DNA of 41,412 bases from Deltaproteobacteria bacterium (GTDB taxonomy: Bacteria > Desulfobacterota > DSM-4660 > Desulfatiglandales > Desulfatiglandaceae). Shown here piece after piece: positions 25,214 through 33,209 of this stretch (positions are counted from its first letter, which is position 1; each line of letters opens with the position of its first letter). Below the pieces are notes generated by a model. The model did no database searches. It was not told where the DNA came from and saw only the letters and a list, made by a program, of their open reading frames with translations. The stretch lies in assembly GCA_021163285.1 (NCBI GenBank), contig JAGGXA010000079.1:1-41412 (forward strand), written 5' to 3'. The translations under genes were made by a program, and so were the position numbers.

Positions 25214-25698
25214 TCGTTTAACCTCGTTATTAAATTTTGAGCACAAGTAAAAATGTTTCATAATTGTGATTGCAACTTTCATGCCTGCAATCCTTTGTTT
25301 TTTAGTAACCGTTCCCGGGTTTTTCGAGGATCCCATAATTTACCATTACCTTCCGTTATTTCGTCCTCGTCCCTTAAATCCGTAAACGATTATATTTTCC
25401 GTCAAATAATTGTCATCAGCCCACAACTTGTCATTATGTTCATACCAACAAACTTTATTCGGTTGATTTATCATAAAAGAATGTTATTTTTTAATTAGAT
25501 ATTGACAGCATTGAGTGTGAGGGAGTAGAATTTTTATGTATTATTTATGATTTTTTGTAATCGTTCACAAATTACGTTTTTTTAATGTTTATCTTGCGTT
25601 TGGATGAGCGCCTCCCAAGACCTTGAGGTGTCACCATTTAAAAAGAGATGTTCTTTTTTTGACGAATCCAACTCTATAACAGGAAAGGAGTTTTTAAA
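25214..25698. other. Divergent intergenic region between cheW and the NifX-like gene
   Basis: This 485-bp region has no gene. It holds the motif copies 'gtaaccgttcccggg' (about 25307) and 'gtaatcgttcacaaattac' (about 25558), and a partial family D repeat at 25356-25375. A good plus-strand promoter is annotated separately at 25502. Confidence 0.55.
25502..25531 (+). promoter_or_regulatory. Sigma70-type promoter of the NifX-like gene
   Basis: TTGACA (25502-25507) and TAGAAT (25526-25531) are separated by 18 bases. They lie about 165 bp before the start codon at 25699, leaving a long untranslated leader. Confidence 0.5.
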
Positions 25699-26325
25699 AT
25701 GAAGGCAGCAGTCAGCTCAAGCGGAAAAGACCTGGATGATCAGGTTGATCCGCGTTTTGGCAGGTGTGCTTATTTTATCATTGTTGATACCGACGATATG
25801 AGCTACGATGCTTATAAGAATGATAATAGTGCGTTAGGCGGTGGAGCAGGTATTCAATCGGCCCAGTTTGTAGCCTCTAAAGGCGCAAAGGTTGTTTTAA
25901 CGGGAAATGTTGGACCAAATGCGGTTAAAACTCTTTCTGCAGCGGGCGTCGAAGTGATTGTCGGACAAACAGGCACTGTAAAAGAAGCGATTAATGCATA
26001 CCGGAAAGGCAATTTAAATGCCGTTAGTGAGGCCAATGTTTCCGACCATCACGGAGTGGGCAGTAATACAGTTCCTGAAGAGAGCCTGTCTCAGGTCGCC
26101 GGAGGCGATTTCGGCCGCGGCATGGGACGAGGCGGCCGTTGCGGCGGAGGCATGGGAATGGGTCGCGGTAAAGGTATGGGCATGGGAGTTGCTCCTTCAA
26201 GTCAAACCGGCGCCGCTTCTTTGTCCAGAGATGAAGAATTAAGCTCATTGAAGAATCAGATTGCCGAGTTGCGCGGTCAGATTGAATCTATCGCCTCGAG
26301 CATTAACACCCTGGTGAAAAAGTAA
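25699..26325 (+). CDS. NifX/NifB-type metal-cluster-binding protein with Gly/Met-rich linker and coiled-coil tail
   Basis: Residues 1-110 form a dinitrogenase iron-molybdenum-cofactor (NifX/NafY/NifB-C) domain: MKAAVSSSGKDLDDQVDPRF, GRCAYFIIVD, ASKGAKVVLTGNVGPNA and AAGVEVIVGQTG. Residues 136-165 are a Gly/Met/Arg-rich low-complexity stretch with one Cys (GRGGRCGGGMGMGRGKGMG). Residues 175-205 look like a short coiled coil (ELSSLKNQIAELRGQIESIA). Such proteins in sulfate reducers bind or carry Fe-S or Mo-containing clusters; no nif genes are present, so nitrogen fixation is not implied. AGGAAAGGAG gives a strong ribosome site. The MrpORP-like gene follows after a repeat-filled 390-bp gap. Confidence 0.88.
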   Translation: MKAAVSSSGKDLDDQVDPRFGRCAYFIIVDTDDMSYDAYKNDNSALGGGAGIQSAQFVASKGAKVVLTGNVGPNAVKTLSAAGVEVIVGQTGTVKEAINAYRKGNLNAVSEANVSDHHGVGSNTVPEESLSQVAGGDFGRGMGRGGRCGGGMGMGRGKGMGMGVAPSSQTGAASLSRDEELSSLKNQIAELRGQIESIASSINTLVKK

Positions 26326-26333
26326 TTTCCTGA

Positions 26334-26510
26334 AAGGCTGTCCGGGAATGCCCTTTCCCAACGATACATCACAGCTTCAGGCCTTCTTCGCCCGATCTGA
26401 TTCTGTGCGCCAACTTGGGGATATTATTTCGTCCTCGTCCTTTATGCCTGCGGTAAATTTTTTCACAGGCCTTGATTTTGGAAAAAATTGCTATTCCCGG
26501 ACAACCTCCT
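26334..26510. repeat. Dispersed repeat family A, copy 3, carrying a family D sequence inside
   Basis: The ends are those of family A: AAGGCTGTCCGGGAATG at 26334-26350 and ATTCCCGGACAACCTCC at 26494-26510. The left inner arm after 'cccaa' is replaced by a family D sequence (about 26361-26443: 'catcacagcttcaggcc' ... 'cgtcctcgtcctttatg'). The right inner arm then resumes with 'gcctgcggtaaattttttc'. This is a nested or recombinant repeat. Confidence 0.65.
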
Positions 26511-26534
26511 GTCGGGGCTAACAACGTAAAGCGG

Positions 26535-26659
26535 AACAGTTATTCGTCGCTTACGCTCTTTAATCCGCCTACGTCGGATACCAACTGAATTTTGCAGGGT
26601 GGAATTAAGCGAAGCGAATCCACCAAAAAGCGGAAAGTGTCCTGCTTTAAGTTGGTAAT
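26535..26659. repeat. Dispersed structured repeat family C, copy 2
   Basis: This copy resembles the one at 9063-9187 along its whole length, including ATTCGTCGCTTACGCTC, the AACTGAA.TTTGCAGGGTGG centre, AAGCGAAGCGAA and CACCAAAAAGCGGAAAGTGT. The outer stem TACCAACT/AGTTGGTA differs from copy 1 at both partners of one pair. It lies in the gap before the MrpORP-like gene. Confidence 0.7.
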
Positions 26660-26715
26660 CTTCTATCGGTAAATCTTAATTGTTCAGTTTGAAAAAGTTG
26701 AGAGGATGACAATTT

Positions 26716-27963
26716 ATGGCAAAAGAAAAACCTAATTCTGAAAGCCGGAAGGATGCGCATAAATTACAAGATCTGGAGATTGAGCACACATTAAAGCAGA
26801 TCAAAAATAAAATTCTTGTAATGAGTGGAAAAGGGGGTGTGGGGAAAAGCAGTGTAGCAGCTTATATCTCAGTTGTCCTGGCAAGAAAGGGTTATAAGGT
26901 GGGACTTATGGACGTTGATCTTCATGGCCCGAGCATACCTCGTTTATTAGGGTTAAAAGGTACCATTGAACCAGGGGCCATCCCCGGAAAGGCAGGGCCG
27001 GTCAGGTATATGCCGAACATGGAGGTAATTTCCATAGAATCTCTTATGGGAGAAAAAAAGGATGTGGCGACTATCTGGAGAGGTCCTCTCAAGATTGGCG
27101 TTATCAAGCAGTTTATCTCAGATATTGAATGGAGCGATCTTGATTTTTTGATCATTGACTCACCTCCGGGCACTGGTGACGAACCCTTGACAGTAGCCCA
27201 AACCATACCCGATGCCATGGCAGTGGTTGTGACTACGCCTCAAGAAATCTCGCTTGCTGATGTAAGAAAATCGATAAATTTCTGCCGTCAGGTCAATATG
27301 CACATCCTGGGCCTGGTGGAAAATATGAGTGGGCTTCAATGTCCATATTGCGGGAAACTAATTAATATCTTCAAGAAAAACGGCGGTTCAATCACTGCGC
27401 AAAAGGAGCGTTTAAAACTGCTGGGCGCCTTGCCGCTTCAACCGGAGGTGGTTAATGATGGTGACATTGGGAGCATGAAATTTCTGGATAATGATCAGTT
27501 ACCGTTTACCATGGAATTTAACAAAATGGTGGATGAGATCATAAAATCAGTTGAAAACCGGAAAAAGGTATCCTTAAAATCAAAAAAGGTCAACGCTTCA
27601 GACACTGGAAAGAAGGTCATGAAAGGCGTGAAAGTTTTTGTGATTCCTGTTTCTGACGGGAAGCTGTCAAGCCATTTCGGGCACTGCGAACAATTTGCAT
27701 TTGTTGAGACTGAAAACGGCAGGATTATGGACAAGTATGAAAAGACCCCCCCGTCCCGCGATCCCGGCGTTATTCCTGTCTGGATGTATGAGCAGGGAGC
27801 TGACGTAGTAATCGCAGGTGGGATTGGGGACCGGGCGGAGCAGCTATTAAGGGAAAAGGGGGTTGAAGTTATCTCAGGCGCTCCTATGGATGCCCCGGAA
27901 TTATTGGTAAACCAGTATCTTGCAGATACACTAATAAGCGGTAATAATATATGCGACCATTAA
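26716..27963 (+). CDS. MrpORP-like protein: Mrp/NBP35 ATPase fused to a NifX-like domain
   Basis: The 415-residue protein starts with an Mrp/NBP35-family P-loop ATPase. The deviant Walker A SGKGGVGKSS is at 37-46, with MDVDLHGPSIPRLLG, IIDSPPGTGDEPLTVAQ and the cluster-bridging Cys pair C209-P-Y-C212. After a Lys/Ser-rich linker (about 282-303), a NifX/NafY-like domain fills 304-415 (VFVIPVSDGKLSSHFGHCEQ, DVVIAGGIGDRAEQLL). This fusion is the MrpORP architecture of sulfate reducers, tied to Fe-S transfer and the Orange Protein complex. The Cys-rich N-terminal motif of some Mrp proteins is absent. The NifU-like gene follows after 38 bp. Confidence 0.93.
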   Translation: MAKEKPNSESRKDAHKLQDLEIEHTLKQIKNKILVMSGKGGVGKSSVAAYISVVLARKGYKVGLMDVDLHGPSIPRLLGLKGTIEPGAIPGKAGPVRYMPNMEVISIESLMGEKKDVATIWRGPLKIGVIKQFISDIEWSDLDFLIIDSPPGTGDEPLTVAQTIPDAMAVVVTTPQEISLADVRKSINFCRQVNMHILGLVENMSGLQCPYCGKLINIFKKNGGSITAQKERLKLLGALPLQPEVVNDGDIGSMKFLDNDQLPFTMEFNKMVDEIIKSVENRKKVSLKSKKVNASDTGKKVMKGVKVFVIPVSDGKLSSHFGHCEQFAFVETENGRIMDKYEKTPPSRDPGVIPVWMYEQGADVVIAGGIGDRAEQLLREKGVEVISGAPMDAPELLVNQYLADTLISGNNICDH

Positions 27964-28001
27964 AAAAATGGTAAGCGTTCATCAGAAAGGAAAAATATCC
28001 G

Positions 28002-28445
28002 ATGAGTGATGAGTTTGATCGTTTTGCTCAGGAATTACAGGAGCAGATCTTTGAAGAGACAAGGGCGGATTATGGAGATATCGCATTCGAGAGGTGGATG
28101 AATCCCTTGTATATGGGAAAGATGGATGCTCCTGACGGATATGGTTCGCTTACAGGTTCATGCGGTGACACCATACAGATTTTTTTGAAATTTGAAAATG
28201 GCAAAGTTAAAGAGGCATCTTTTCTGACGGATGGCTGTGGATCAAGCGCTGTTTGCGGTTCGTTTGCCGCTGAGATGGCAATTGGGAAGAATCCGGATGA
28301 ACTTGTTGAAGTAACAGGGGAATTGATTCTCAATATCCTTGGCGGATTTCCAAAAAAAGATGAGCATTGTGCATTTCTTGCAGGAAATGCAGTCCAGGAA
28401 GCCCTGAATGACTATATGATCAAGCAGGTAAAAGATGAAGGATAG
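28002..28445 (+). CDS. NifU/IscU-like Fe-S cluster scaffold protein
   Basis: The 147-residue protein keeps the three cluster-binding cysteines of the IscU/NifU-N fold: Cys54 (LTGSCGDTIQI), Cys79 (FLTDGCGSSAVCGS) and Cys123 (DEHCAFLAGNAVQEAL). An extra Cys85 lies near the second. The Asp after the first Cys (CGD) is also conserved. It should hold nascent [2Fe-2S] or [4Fe-4S] clusters. It lacks the C-terminal NFU domain and has no adjacent iscS/nifS desulfurase. Its position between the MrpORP-like gene (38 bp) and the TIGR04076 gene (66 bp) suggests a scaffold passing clusters to the Mrp carrier. Confidence 0.9.
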   Translation: MSDEFDRFAQELQEQIFEETRADYGDIAFERWMNPLYMGKMDAPDGYGSLTGSCGDTIQIFLKFENGKVKEASFLTDGCGSSAVCGSFAAEMAIGKNPDELVEVTGELILNILGGFPKKDEHCAFLAGNAVQEALNDYMIKQVKDEG

Positions 28446-28511
28446 CTGTTATAGGAAGATGTTGCTAAATTTCGGATGGGCTATATTTAACAAATTAAAA
28501 GGAGGAGCACG

Positions 28512-28793
28512 ATGGCAGTTAAATATCCAAAAATCGGCAATAAGGTGATGGCAAAGATTATTGAATCAAAAGGGGACTGCAGTATAGGAATGAAGCCTGG
28601 AGATGAATTTGAATTAAGTCTTCATAAGTGTGGCGAATTTTGCGGTTTTTTTTATCATAATATATATGGCTGGATAAAAACTCTGCAATTTGGCGGATCT
28701 TTCCCTCCCGGTTCGGATTCTGATATAATACAGTGGACCTGTCCCAACCCTAAAAACAGAGTCAAAGTCGAGTTGCGACGGATCAAAGAATAA
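28512..28793 (+). CDS. TIGR04076 family protein
   Basis: This small 93-residue protein has the pattern of TIGR04076: the KIIESKGDCSIGMKPGDEF start, the CGEFCGFFYHNIYGWIKTLQ centre, FGGSFPPGSD, then CPNPKNRVKVELRRI. Four Cys residues (23, 40, 44, 81) could bind metal. The family has no established function; members occur in anaerobes near redox or metal genes. The ribosome site GGAGGAG is strong. It is the last gene of the Mrp/NifU group. Confidence 0.82.
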   Translation: MAVKYPKIGNKVMAKIIESKGDCSIGMKPGDEFELSLHKCGEFCGFFYHNIYGWIKTLQFGGSFPPGSDSDIIQWTCPNPKNRVKVELRRIKE

Positions 28794-29463
28794 CTTTAAG
28801 CAAAGGTTAACTCCCCCGGGCATGACCATAGAGACCTTAGATATGCCTGGAAAATAACCCCATAGGATTCAGGAGTAAAAAGCCGGAAACTCAGAAGAAA
28901 ATATGTCTTTTGCCCCATCCGGAAAATAGCAGACGATAAAGTGAATCTATATCAGTTATCATTTTCTTCTGATTTTTGACTTTATACTTCTGAATTCTTA
29001 ATGATGGCCATCACCCTTTTCAAATCTTAACATAACCGTTCACGGTTGTCGGCTTACAGTTTACCGCAAACGGTTACTTCCGCTTAAAACGATAAGTCCT
29101 GTCCTGTGACCCGAATTTCTCGCATATAAATCATGAAAGCAGTCAAATCCGGCTTATTTATTGCATAACATCTTAACATCATTATGGTTAATATATTGGC
29201 TTCATTGAACAGAACTGTGATTTTAATCAGTTAGGAACGAGGAAGAATTAATTTCCCCAACCATGCATCACAGCTTCAGCCCATCTTTGCCCGTCTTCCG
29301 CTTTGCGATAACAGGGGTTTGATAGGTACGGGTTTCAAACCCGTATCTACCATGCAACTGTTGCCACGCCTTGAAGACGAACAAAAATTCTGCGCGATAT
29401 GCATAGATTATTTCCTTCCAGTTCCCTGATTATTTGACCGTTTAACGAGGTTTGAGATAAGAG
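28794..29463. other. Gene-free gap with several repeat types
   Basis: This 670-bp gap has no gene. Features seen are 'cataaccgttcacggttg' (about 29031) with a complementary 'gcaaacggttac' (about 29067), a family D copy in minus orientation at 29239-29305, and a hairpin ACGGGTTT/AAACCCGT at about 29328-29344. The rest shows no coding pattern on either strand. Confidence 0.5.
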
Positions 29464-29749
29464 ATGAAATCTTTTTTGAGAATTATAGTCCTATTTATTA
29501 TTTGCCTGATCCTGGCTGGGCACACCTGTACAGGCCGGCATGGGTATTAAGGGGGCTGTGGTAAAAATATACACGGTTTATAACAGGTCTGATTATGATG
29601 CCCCATGGCAGATGATTGGCCAACAACGGCGAAGCGGTTCCGGGTGTATTATAAGCGGAAAAAGAATCTTTACAAATGCTCATGTTATTGAAGACCAGAC
29701 ATTTATCCAGATAAAAAGGGCAGGTGAGGCGAAGAAAAGCTTGCCCTGA
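29464..29749 (+). pseudogene. Frameshifted and truncated Deg/HtrA-type serine protease
   Basis: The first frame gives a signal peptide, MKSFLRIIVLFIICLILAG, and stops at 29548. Removing one G from the GGG run near 29517-29519 restores the reading LAG-TPVQA-GMGIKGAVVKIYT into the second frame. That frame continues with RSGSGCIISGKRIFTNAHVI, the catalytic-His segment of trypsin-like Deg proteases, and breaks off after about 70 residues at a TGA (29747-29749). The catalytic Asp and Ser regions and any PDZ domain are gone. The break coincides with an inverted repeat at 29736-29762, next to the cobalamin block. Confidence 0.75.
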
Positions 29750-29762
29750 CAGGACAAGCTTT
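29736..29762. repeat. Inverted repeat at the break of the protease pseudogene, possible terminator
   Basis: AAAGCTTGCCCTG (29736-29748) and CAGGACAAGCTTT (29750-29762) are complementary except for one G-T wobble. A weak T run follows (29769-29772). It marks the boundary between the lost protease gene and cbiA. It could be a terminator or the end of an insertion. Confidence 0.5.
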
Positions 29763-29786
29763 GGGGACTTTTAAATCGGTTTTTCC

Positions 29787-31397
29787 ATGAAAAAATTGAT
29801 GACCTGGTATAAAAATATTTTTTTAAGGAGATTTAATATCAAAGGTTTTGTAATTGCAGGAACGGGCAGTGGAAGCGGGAAAACCACCGCAACGCTTGCT
29901 GTCATGGCATTTCTTGCTGAAAAGGGATACGGGATTGCCCCTTTTAAGGTGGGGCCTGATTTCATTGATCCCGGTTATCACAGGGCAGTGACGGGAAGAA
30001 TCAGCAGAAATCTTGATTCATGGATGCTGTCAAAAGCATACAATGAAAAAATTTTTTTACATGGAACAGAAAATGCCGATATTGCAGTGGTTGAAGGTGT
30101 TATGGGGCTCTTTGACGGCTTCAGCGGAACCAGAGAGGCAGGCTCTACCTCCGAGATGGCAAAATGGCTCAATCTTCCTGTAATTCTCATTGTGGACGCA
30201 AGAAGTATAGCAAGAAGCGCCGCGGCAATTGTCCAGGGGTTTGAAAATTTTGATACTGACCTGAATTTTGCAGGGGTTATTTTCAACAGAACGGGCAGTT
30301 TAAGACATTATGAGTATTTAAGAGAAGCTGTTGAAGCAACATGCAAAATGCCCTGTCTTGGTTTTCTGCCGCAAAATGATAAAATAATTTTTCCTGAAAG
30401 GCATCTTGGCCTTGTTACAACGGATGAGCATCTTGTTCCATCGGATATCATTGCAGAACTTGTTACCATGGTTGAAAAAAATACCAAAATGGAAGAGGTC
30501 GTTAAAAATCTGCCTGATATCCCAATGGAAGGGAGCACGGTCAATACGGACACGGTAAGTGAGATACCTGCAAATGAGAGTTCAGAACTTTTAATTACAG
30601 GTGCTTCAGGATTTGAATCTGAAAAAATAAGAATAGCCGTTGCACATGATAAGGCCTTCTGCTTTTACTACCAGGAAAATTTAGAAATACTTGAACAAAA
30701 CGGAGCTGAAATTGTTTTTTTCTCTCCGGTAAATGATGTAAATCTGCCCCGGAATATTGACGGTATTTACCTTGGCGGGGGATACCCTGAACTTTTTGCA
30801 GACAGGCTTTCTCAAAACAGAAGCATGTTAAAGCAAATAAAGGAAAAAAGCCTGGCAGGAATGCCCGTATACGGTGAATGCGGAGGATTTATGTATCTCT
30901 GCTCATCAATGACAGGTATGAATGAAAAAGAAAAATTTTCAATGACCGGCTGCTTCCCATTTTCAGTTTCAATTTCAAAAAAAATGAGATCCCTGGGTTA
31001 CAGGGAAATCATGCTGAAAAAGGATACTCTTGTGGGGAAAAAAGGAGATATCTTAAGGGGACATGAATTTCATTATTCATTTCTTGATGATTTATGTGAA
31101 ACTTCCTGCACAATAAAGTATAAGTTTAATGATGTGCTGCAGGTTGAATCCGGAGAAAAAAAAGAAAAATGGAATCTGCCCCATGACGGTTTTACAAAGA
31201 ATTTGTTTCCTGAAAGAATTTACTCTGTGACCAACAGAAATAAACAGAAACTTTCCCTTGATGGATTTCAGGTAAACAACACTCTGGGAAGTTATCTTCA
31301 CATTCATTTTGGCAGCGCTGAAAGACCGGGGTCCATTAATCCTGCAGGGCATGCTTTTGTAAGTTCATGTATTTCCTTTAAAAAAGGTCTTTTATGA
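29787..31397 (+). CDS. cbiA: Cobyrinic acid a,c-diamide synthase
   Basis: The enzyme amidates the a and c carboxylates of cobyrinate or its early cobalt-precorrin equivalent, using glutamine and ATP. The 536 residues show the N-terminal P-loop ATPase GFVIAGTGSGSGKTTATLAV, then FKVGPDFIDPGYH and VVEGVMGLFDGFSG. A C-terminal type-1 glutamine amidotransferase domain has YLGGGYPELFA, the nucleophile Cys in YGECGGFMYL and the catalytic His in RGHEFHYS. A low-complexity insert (about 222-265) links the domains. The start is unclear: ATG 29787 and 29799 lack ribosome sites, while AAGGAG at 29825-29830 precedes an ATC (29838) exactly where the family normally starts. Base usage is AT-rich compared with the upstream genes. 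Confidence 0.92.
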   Translation: MKKLMTWYKNIFLRRFNIKGFVIAGTGSGSGKTTATLAVMAFLAEKGYGIAPFKVGPDFIDPGYHRAVTGRISRNLDSWMLSKAYNEKIFLHGTENADIAVVEGVMGLFDGFSGTREAGSTSEMAKWLNLPVILIVDARSIARSAAAIVQGFENFDTDLNFAGVIFNRTGSLRHYEYLREAVEATCKMPCLGFLPQNDKIIFPERHLGLVTTDEHLVPSDIIAELVTMVEKNTKMEEVVKNLPDIPMEGSTVNTDTVSEIPANESSELLITGASGFESEKIRIAVAHDKAFCFYYQENLEILEQNGAEIVFFSPVNDVNLPRNIDGIYLGGGYPELFADRLSQNRSMLKQIKEKSLAGMPVYGECGGFMYLCSSMTGMNEKEKFSMTGCFPFSVSISKKMRSLGYREIMLKKDTLVGKKGDILRGHEFHYSFLDDLCETSCTIKYKFNDVLQVESGEKKEKWNLPHDGFTKNLFPERIYSVTNRNKQKLSLDGFQVNNTLGSYLHIHFGSAERPGSINPAGHAFVSSCISFKKGLL

Positions 31398-31415
31398 TAT
31401 GGCGGCATCCCATAA

Positions 31416-31484
31416 AAAATTAAAATCAGGGCCGTTATTTTTGATTTTAACGGAGAGATTGTTTTTGATTCACTTTTAACCTAA
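31416..31484 (+). pseudogene. Remnant of a HAD-superfamily hydrolase start
   Basis: One frame between stop codons reads KIKIRAVIFDFNGEIVFDSL, the usual N-terminal strand and motif I (D-F-N-G) of HAD phosphatases. It ends at TAA 31482-31484, with no start codon or ribosome site. It follows cbiA directly and is probably a relic. At 22 codons it could be chance. Confidence 0.3.
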
Positions 31485-31626
31485 AAATTTCATCCTCTGT
31501 TTTGTTTTTTTGGAGGATACGTTGTTGTATTATACAGTTACAGTCAATTTCAATGAATCTGCCGCTCACCAAAGTCAGGAAGACAAGAAAGGAAAAAATT
31601 AATTAATAATTAATTTTAAATTTTCC

Positions 31627-31655
31627 TTGACTTAACCTGAAAATCTTTTTATATT
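31627..31655 (+). promoter_or_regulatory. Promoter of the cobalamin riboswitch transcript
   Basis: TTGACT (31627-31632) and TATATT (31650-31655) have an ideal 17-base spacer in very AT-rich DNA. Transcription would start near 31662, just before the riboswitch. Confidence 0.65.
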
Positions 31656-31675
31656 TATTTTAAAATTTATGTGTT

Positions 31676-31862
31676 GTTTGAATTCAGACTGAAAAGGGAA
31701 GACGGTGCAAATCCGTCGCGGACCCGCCGCTGTAACCCCATCGTTTCTTTAATTGTAAAGGAACGAACTTCTCCGGCAATAATGCCACTGCTTTACTGAT
31801 TTGAAACGGGAAGGCGCCGGAAAAGAAGGGAAGCCAGAAGACCTGCTCATAATGTATGGAAG
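31676..31862 (+). promoter_or_regulatory. Cobalamin (B12) riboswitch
   Basis: The conserved blocks occur in order: AAAAGGGAAGACGGTGCAAA (about 31692), TCCGTCGCGGACCCGCCGCT and GTAACCCC (about 31712-31740), the B12 box AATGCCACTGC (about 31790), then GGGAAGGCGCCGG and AAGAAGGGAAGCCAGAAGAC with CTGC (about 31808-31846). This is a complete cobalamin aptamer on the plus strand. The terminator-like stem 60-70 bases downstream is the probable expression platform, so bound cobalamin should lower transcription of cbiK and perhaps the BtuF-like gene. The exact ends are estimated. Confidence 0.95.
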
Positions 31863-31921
31863 AAAATGTGCTGTCCTCGCGGAACAGAAACATGCACACT
31901 TGATGGTGGATAAAAAATGGT

Positions 31922-31969
31922 ATCCCCGGATCAAATTATTTTGTTTTGGTCCGGGGATTTTTGTTTTTT
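31922..31969 (+). terminator. Terminator of the riboswitch expression platform
   Basis: ATCCCCGGATCAAA (31922-31935) pairs with TTTGGTCCGGGGAT (31945-31958), 14 pairs with one G-T wobble. It is followed by a T-rich run to 31969. It lies between the aptamer and cbiK. Confidence 0.85.
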
Positions 31970-32234
31970 GAACAGAAAAAATAGATTCTTTCCAGTTTCC
32001 TTAAGGGAGAATCAGAAGATCCGTTGTGGCTCTGGTTTGTCCGGGTTAGGTATTAACCTCTTAACTTCATGAATTGTTATTGATAAGCCGTTCAGGTTTT
32101 GCAAGTAATACAGGTTTCCTGAAGTTAAGATATTTAAGGATCGAAAAACAGATTGATTGAACGAAATTTTTGTTTGCCTGTTTGTTTAATTTATTATGTT
32201 TTCGATCATAACTCTATTAATGTGAGGTTTTATT

Positions 32235-33209
32235 ATGAAAAAGTTTAATTATTTTTGCATTGCATTTATTCTGTCACTGTCACTTGCTGCATCTTCCTTT
32301 GCCATGGGCCGGCAAAAAATTAAAAAAGCCATTGTACTTGCGGGATTCGGCACAAGTTATCCCTCTGCTTTAATTTCATTTACAGATTTGCAGAAAGAAG
32401 CGCAGAAAGCTTTTCCCGGAGTTAAAGTTAAGATCGCCTTTACATCAAATATCATCAGAAGAATCTGGCATAAAAGACAGGATGACAAACAGTTTTTAAA
32501 GGACAATAAAAATATTCCGGAGGAAATACTTTTTGTAAAAGGGCCGCTTGCAACAATTGCCGATCTCCAGGATGAGGGCTATAATACCATTATTGTACAG
32601 CCTACCCACGTATATGAGGGAGAGGAATACACAGATCTTTCTTCCTATATCAGCGGGCTTAATGCCATTAAAACCGTTAAGAAAAAATACATGCCTTTTA
32701 AGAAACTTGTGCTTGGCCGTCCCATCCTTGGCAAGAAAGGCCCGGAATACGACTATCATAAGGACATGGAGATCGGCGCAAAAGCCATGGCAGGGGATGT
32801 CGCTCTTGCAAAGAATAATAGAGCAGCTCTTGTTTACATGGGCCATGGAAATGAATTCCTGACAACCGGCGCTTATATAGAATTTCAGCAGACAATGAGA
32901 AAGATGTACCCTGACACCCCGATTTTCATTGGTACGGTGGAAGGGTATCCATCACTTGAAAATGTTGTAAACGGTCTTATGCACAGTAAAATTAAAAAAA
33001 TTGTGTTAAAGCCCCTGATGATTGTTGCAGGCGATCATGCAAACAATGATATGGCAGGCAAAGATGATGATTCATGGAAAAATGTTATAAAAGCTCATGG
33101 TATAAGGGTTATCACCGTGATTCACGGAATTGGTGAAAATCCCGAGATAGGTAAAATTCTTATCCGGCACATAAAGGATGCTGCAAAGGATAATAAGATT
33201 AAATTGTAG
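32235..33209 (+). CDS. cbiK: Periplasmic CbiK-type sirohydrochlorin cobaltochelatase
   Basis: The 324-residue protein belongs to the CbiK class-II chelatases, which insert Co2+ (or Fe2+) into sirohydrochlorin. Probable metal and catalytic residues are His204 in VYMGHGNE, Glu236 in TVEGYPSLE and His268 in VAGDHANNDM. QPTHVYEGEE (122-131) is also family-typical. A signal peptide (KKFNYFCIAFILSLSLAASS, cut near residue 23) sends it to the periplasm, like CbiK-P of Desulfovibrio, which has been linked to cobalt, iron or haem handling rather than biosynthesis alone. The gene lies 265 bp after the riboswitch terminator and is probably under its control. ATG 32235 is preceded by the weak site GTGAGG. 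Confidence 0.93.
   Translation: MKKFNYFCIAFILSLSLAASSFAMGRQKIKKAIVLAGFGTSYPSALISFTDLQKEAQKAFPGVKVKIAFTSNIIRRIWHKRQDDKQFLKDNKNIPEEILFVKGPLATIADLQDEGYNTIIVQPTHVYEGEEYTDLSSYISGLNAIKTVKKKYMPFKKLVLGRPILGKKGPEYDYHKDMEIGAKAMAGDVALAKNNRAALVYMGHGNEFLTTGAYIEFQQTMRKMYPDTPIFIGTVEGYPSLENVVNGLMHSKIKKIVLKPLMIVAGDHANNDMAGKDDDSWKNVIKAHGIRVITVIHGIGENPEIGKILIRHIKDAAKDNKIKL

Noticed and set aside
25699-27963. Nitrogen fixation locus
   Set aside because: NifX-like domains are present, but no nitrogenase, nifB radical-SAM or nifEN genes; sulfate reducers use these domains in other cluster pathways.
29470-29786. A second riboswitch in front of cbiA
   Set aside because: No B12 box or GGGAAG...GCC blocks occur; the region is the protease remnant and a hairpin.
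31684-31899. Minus-strand ORF of 71 codons
   Set aside because: It is the antisense of the cobalamin riboswitch, whose conserved blocks explain the sequence.
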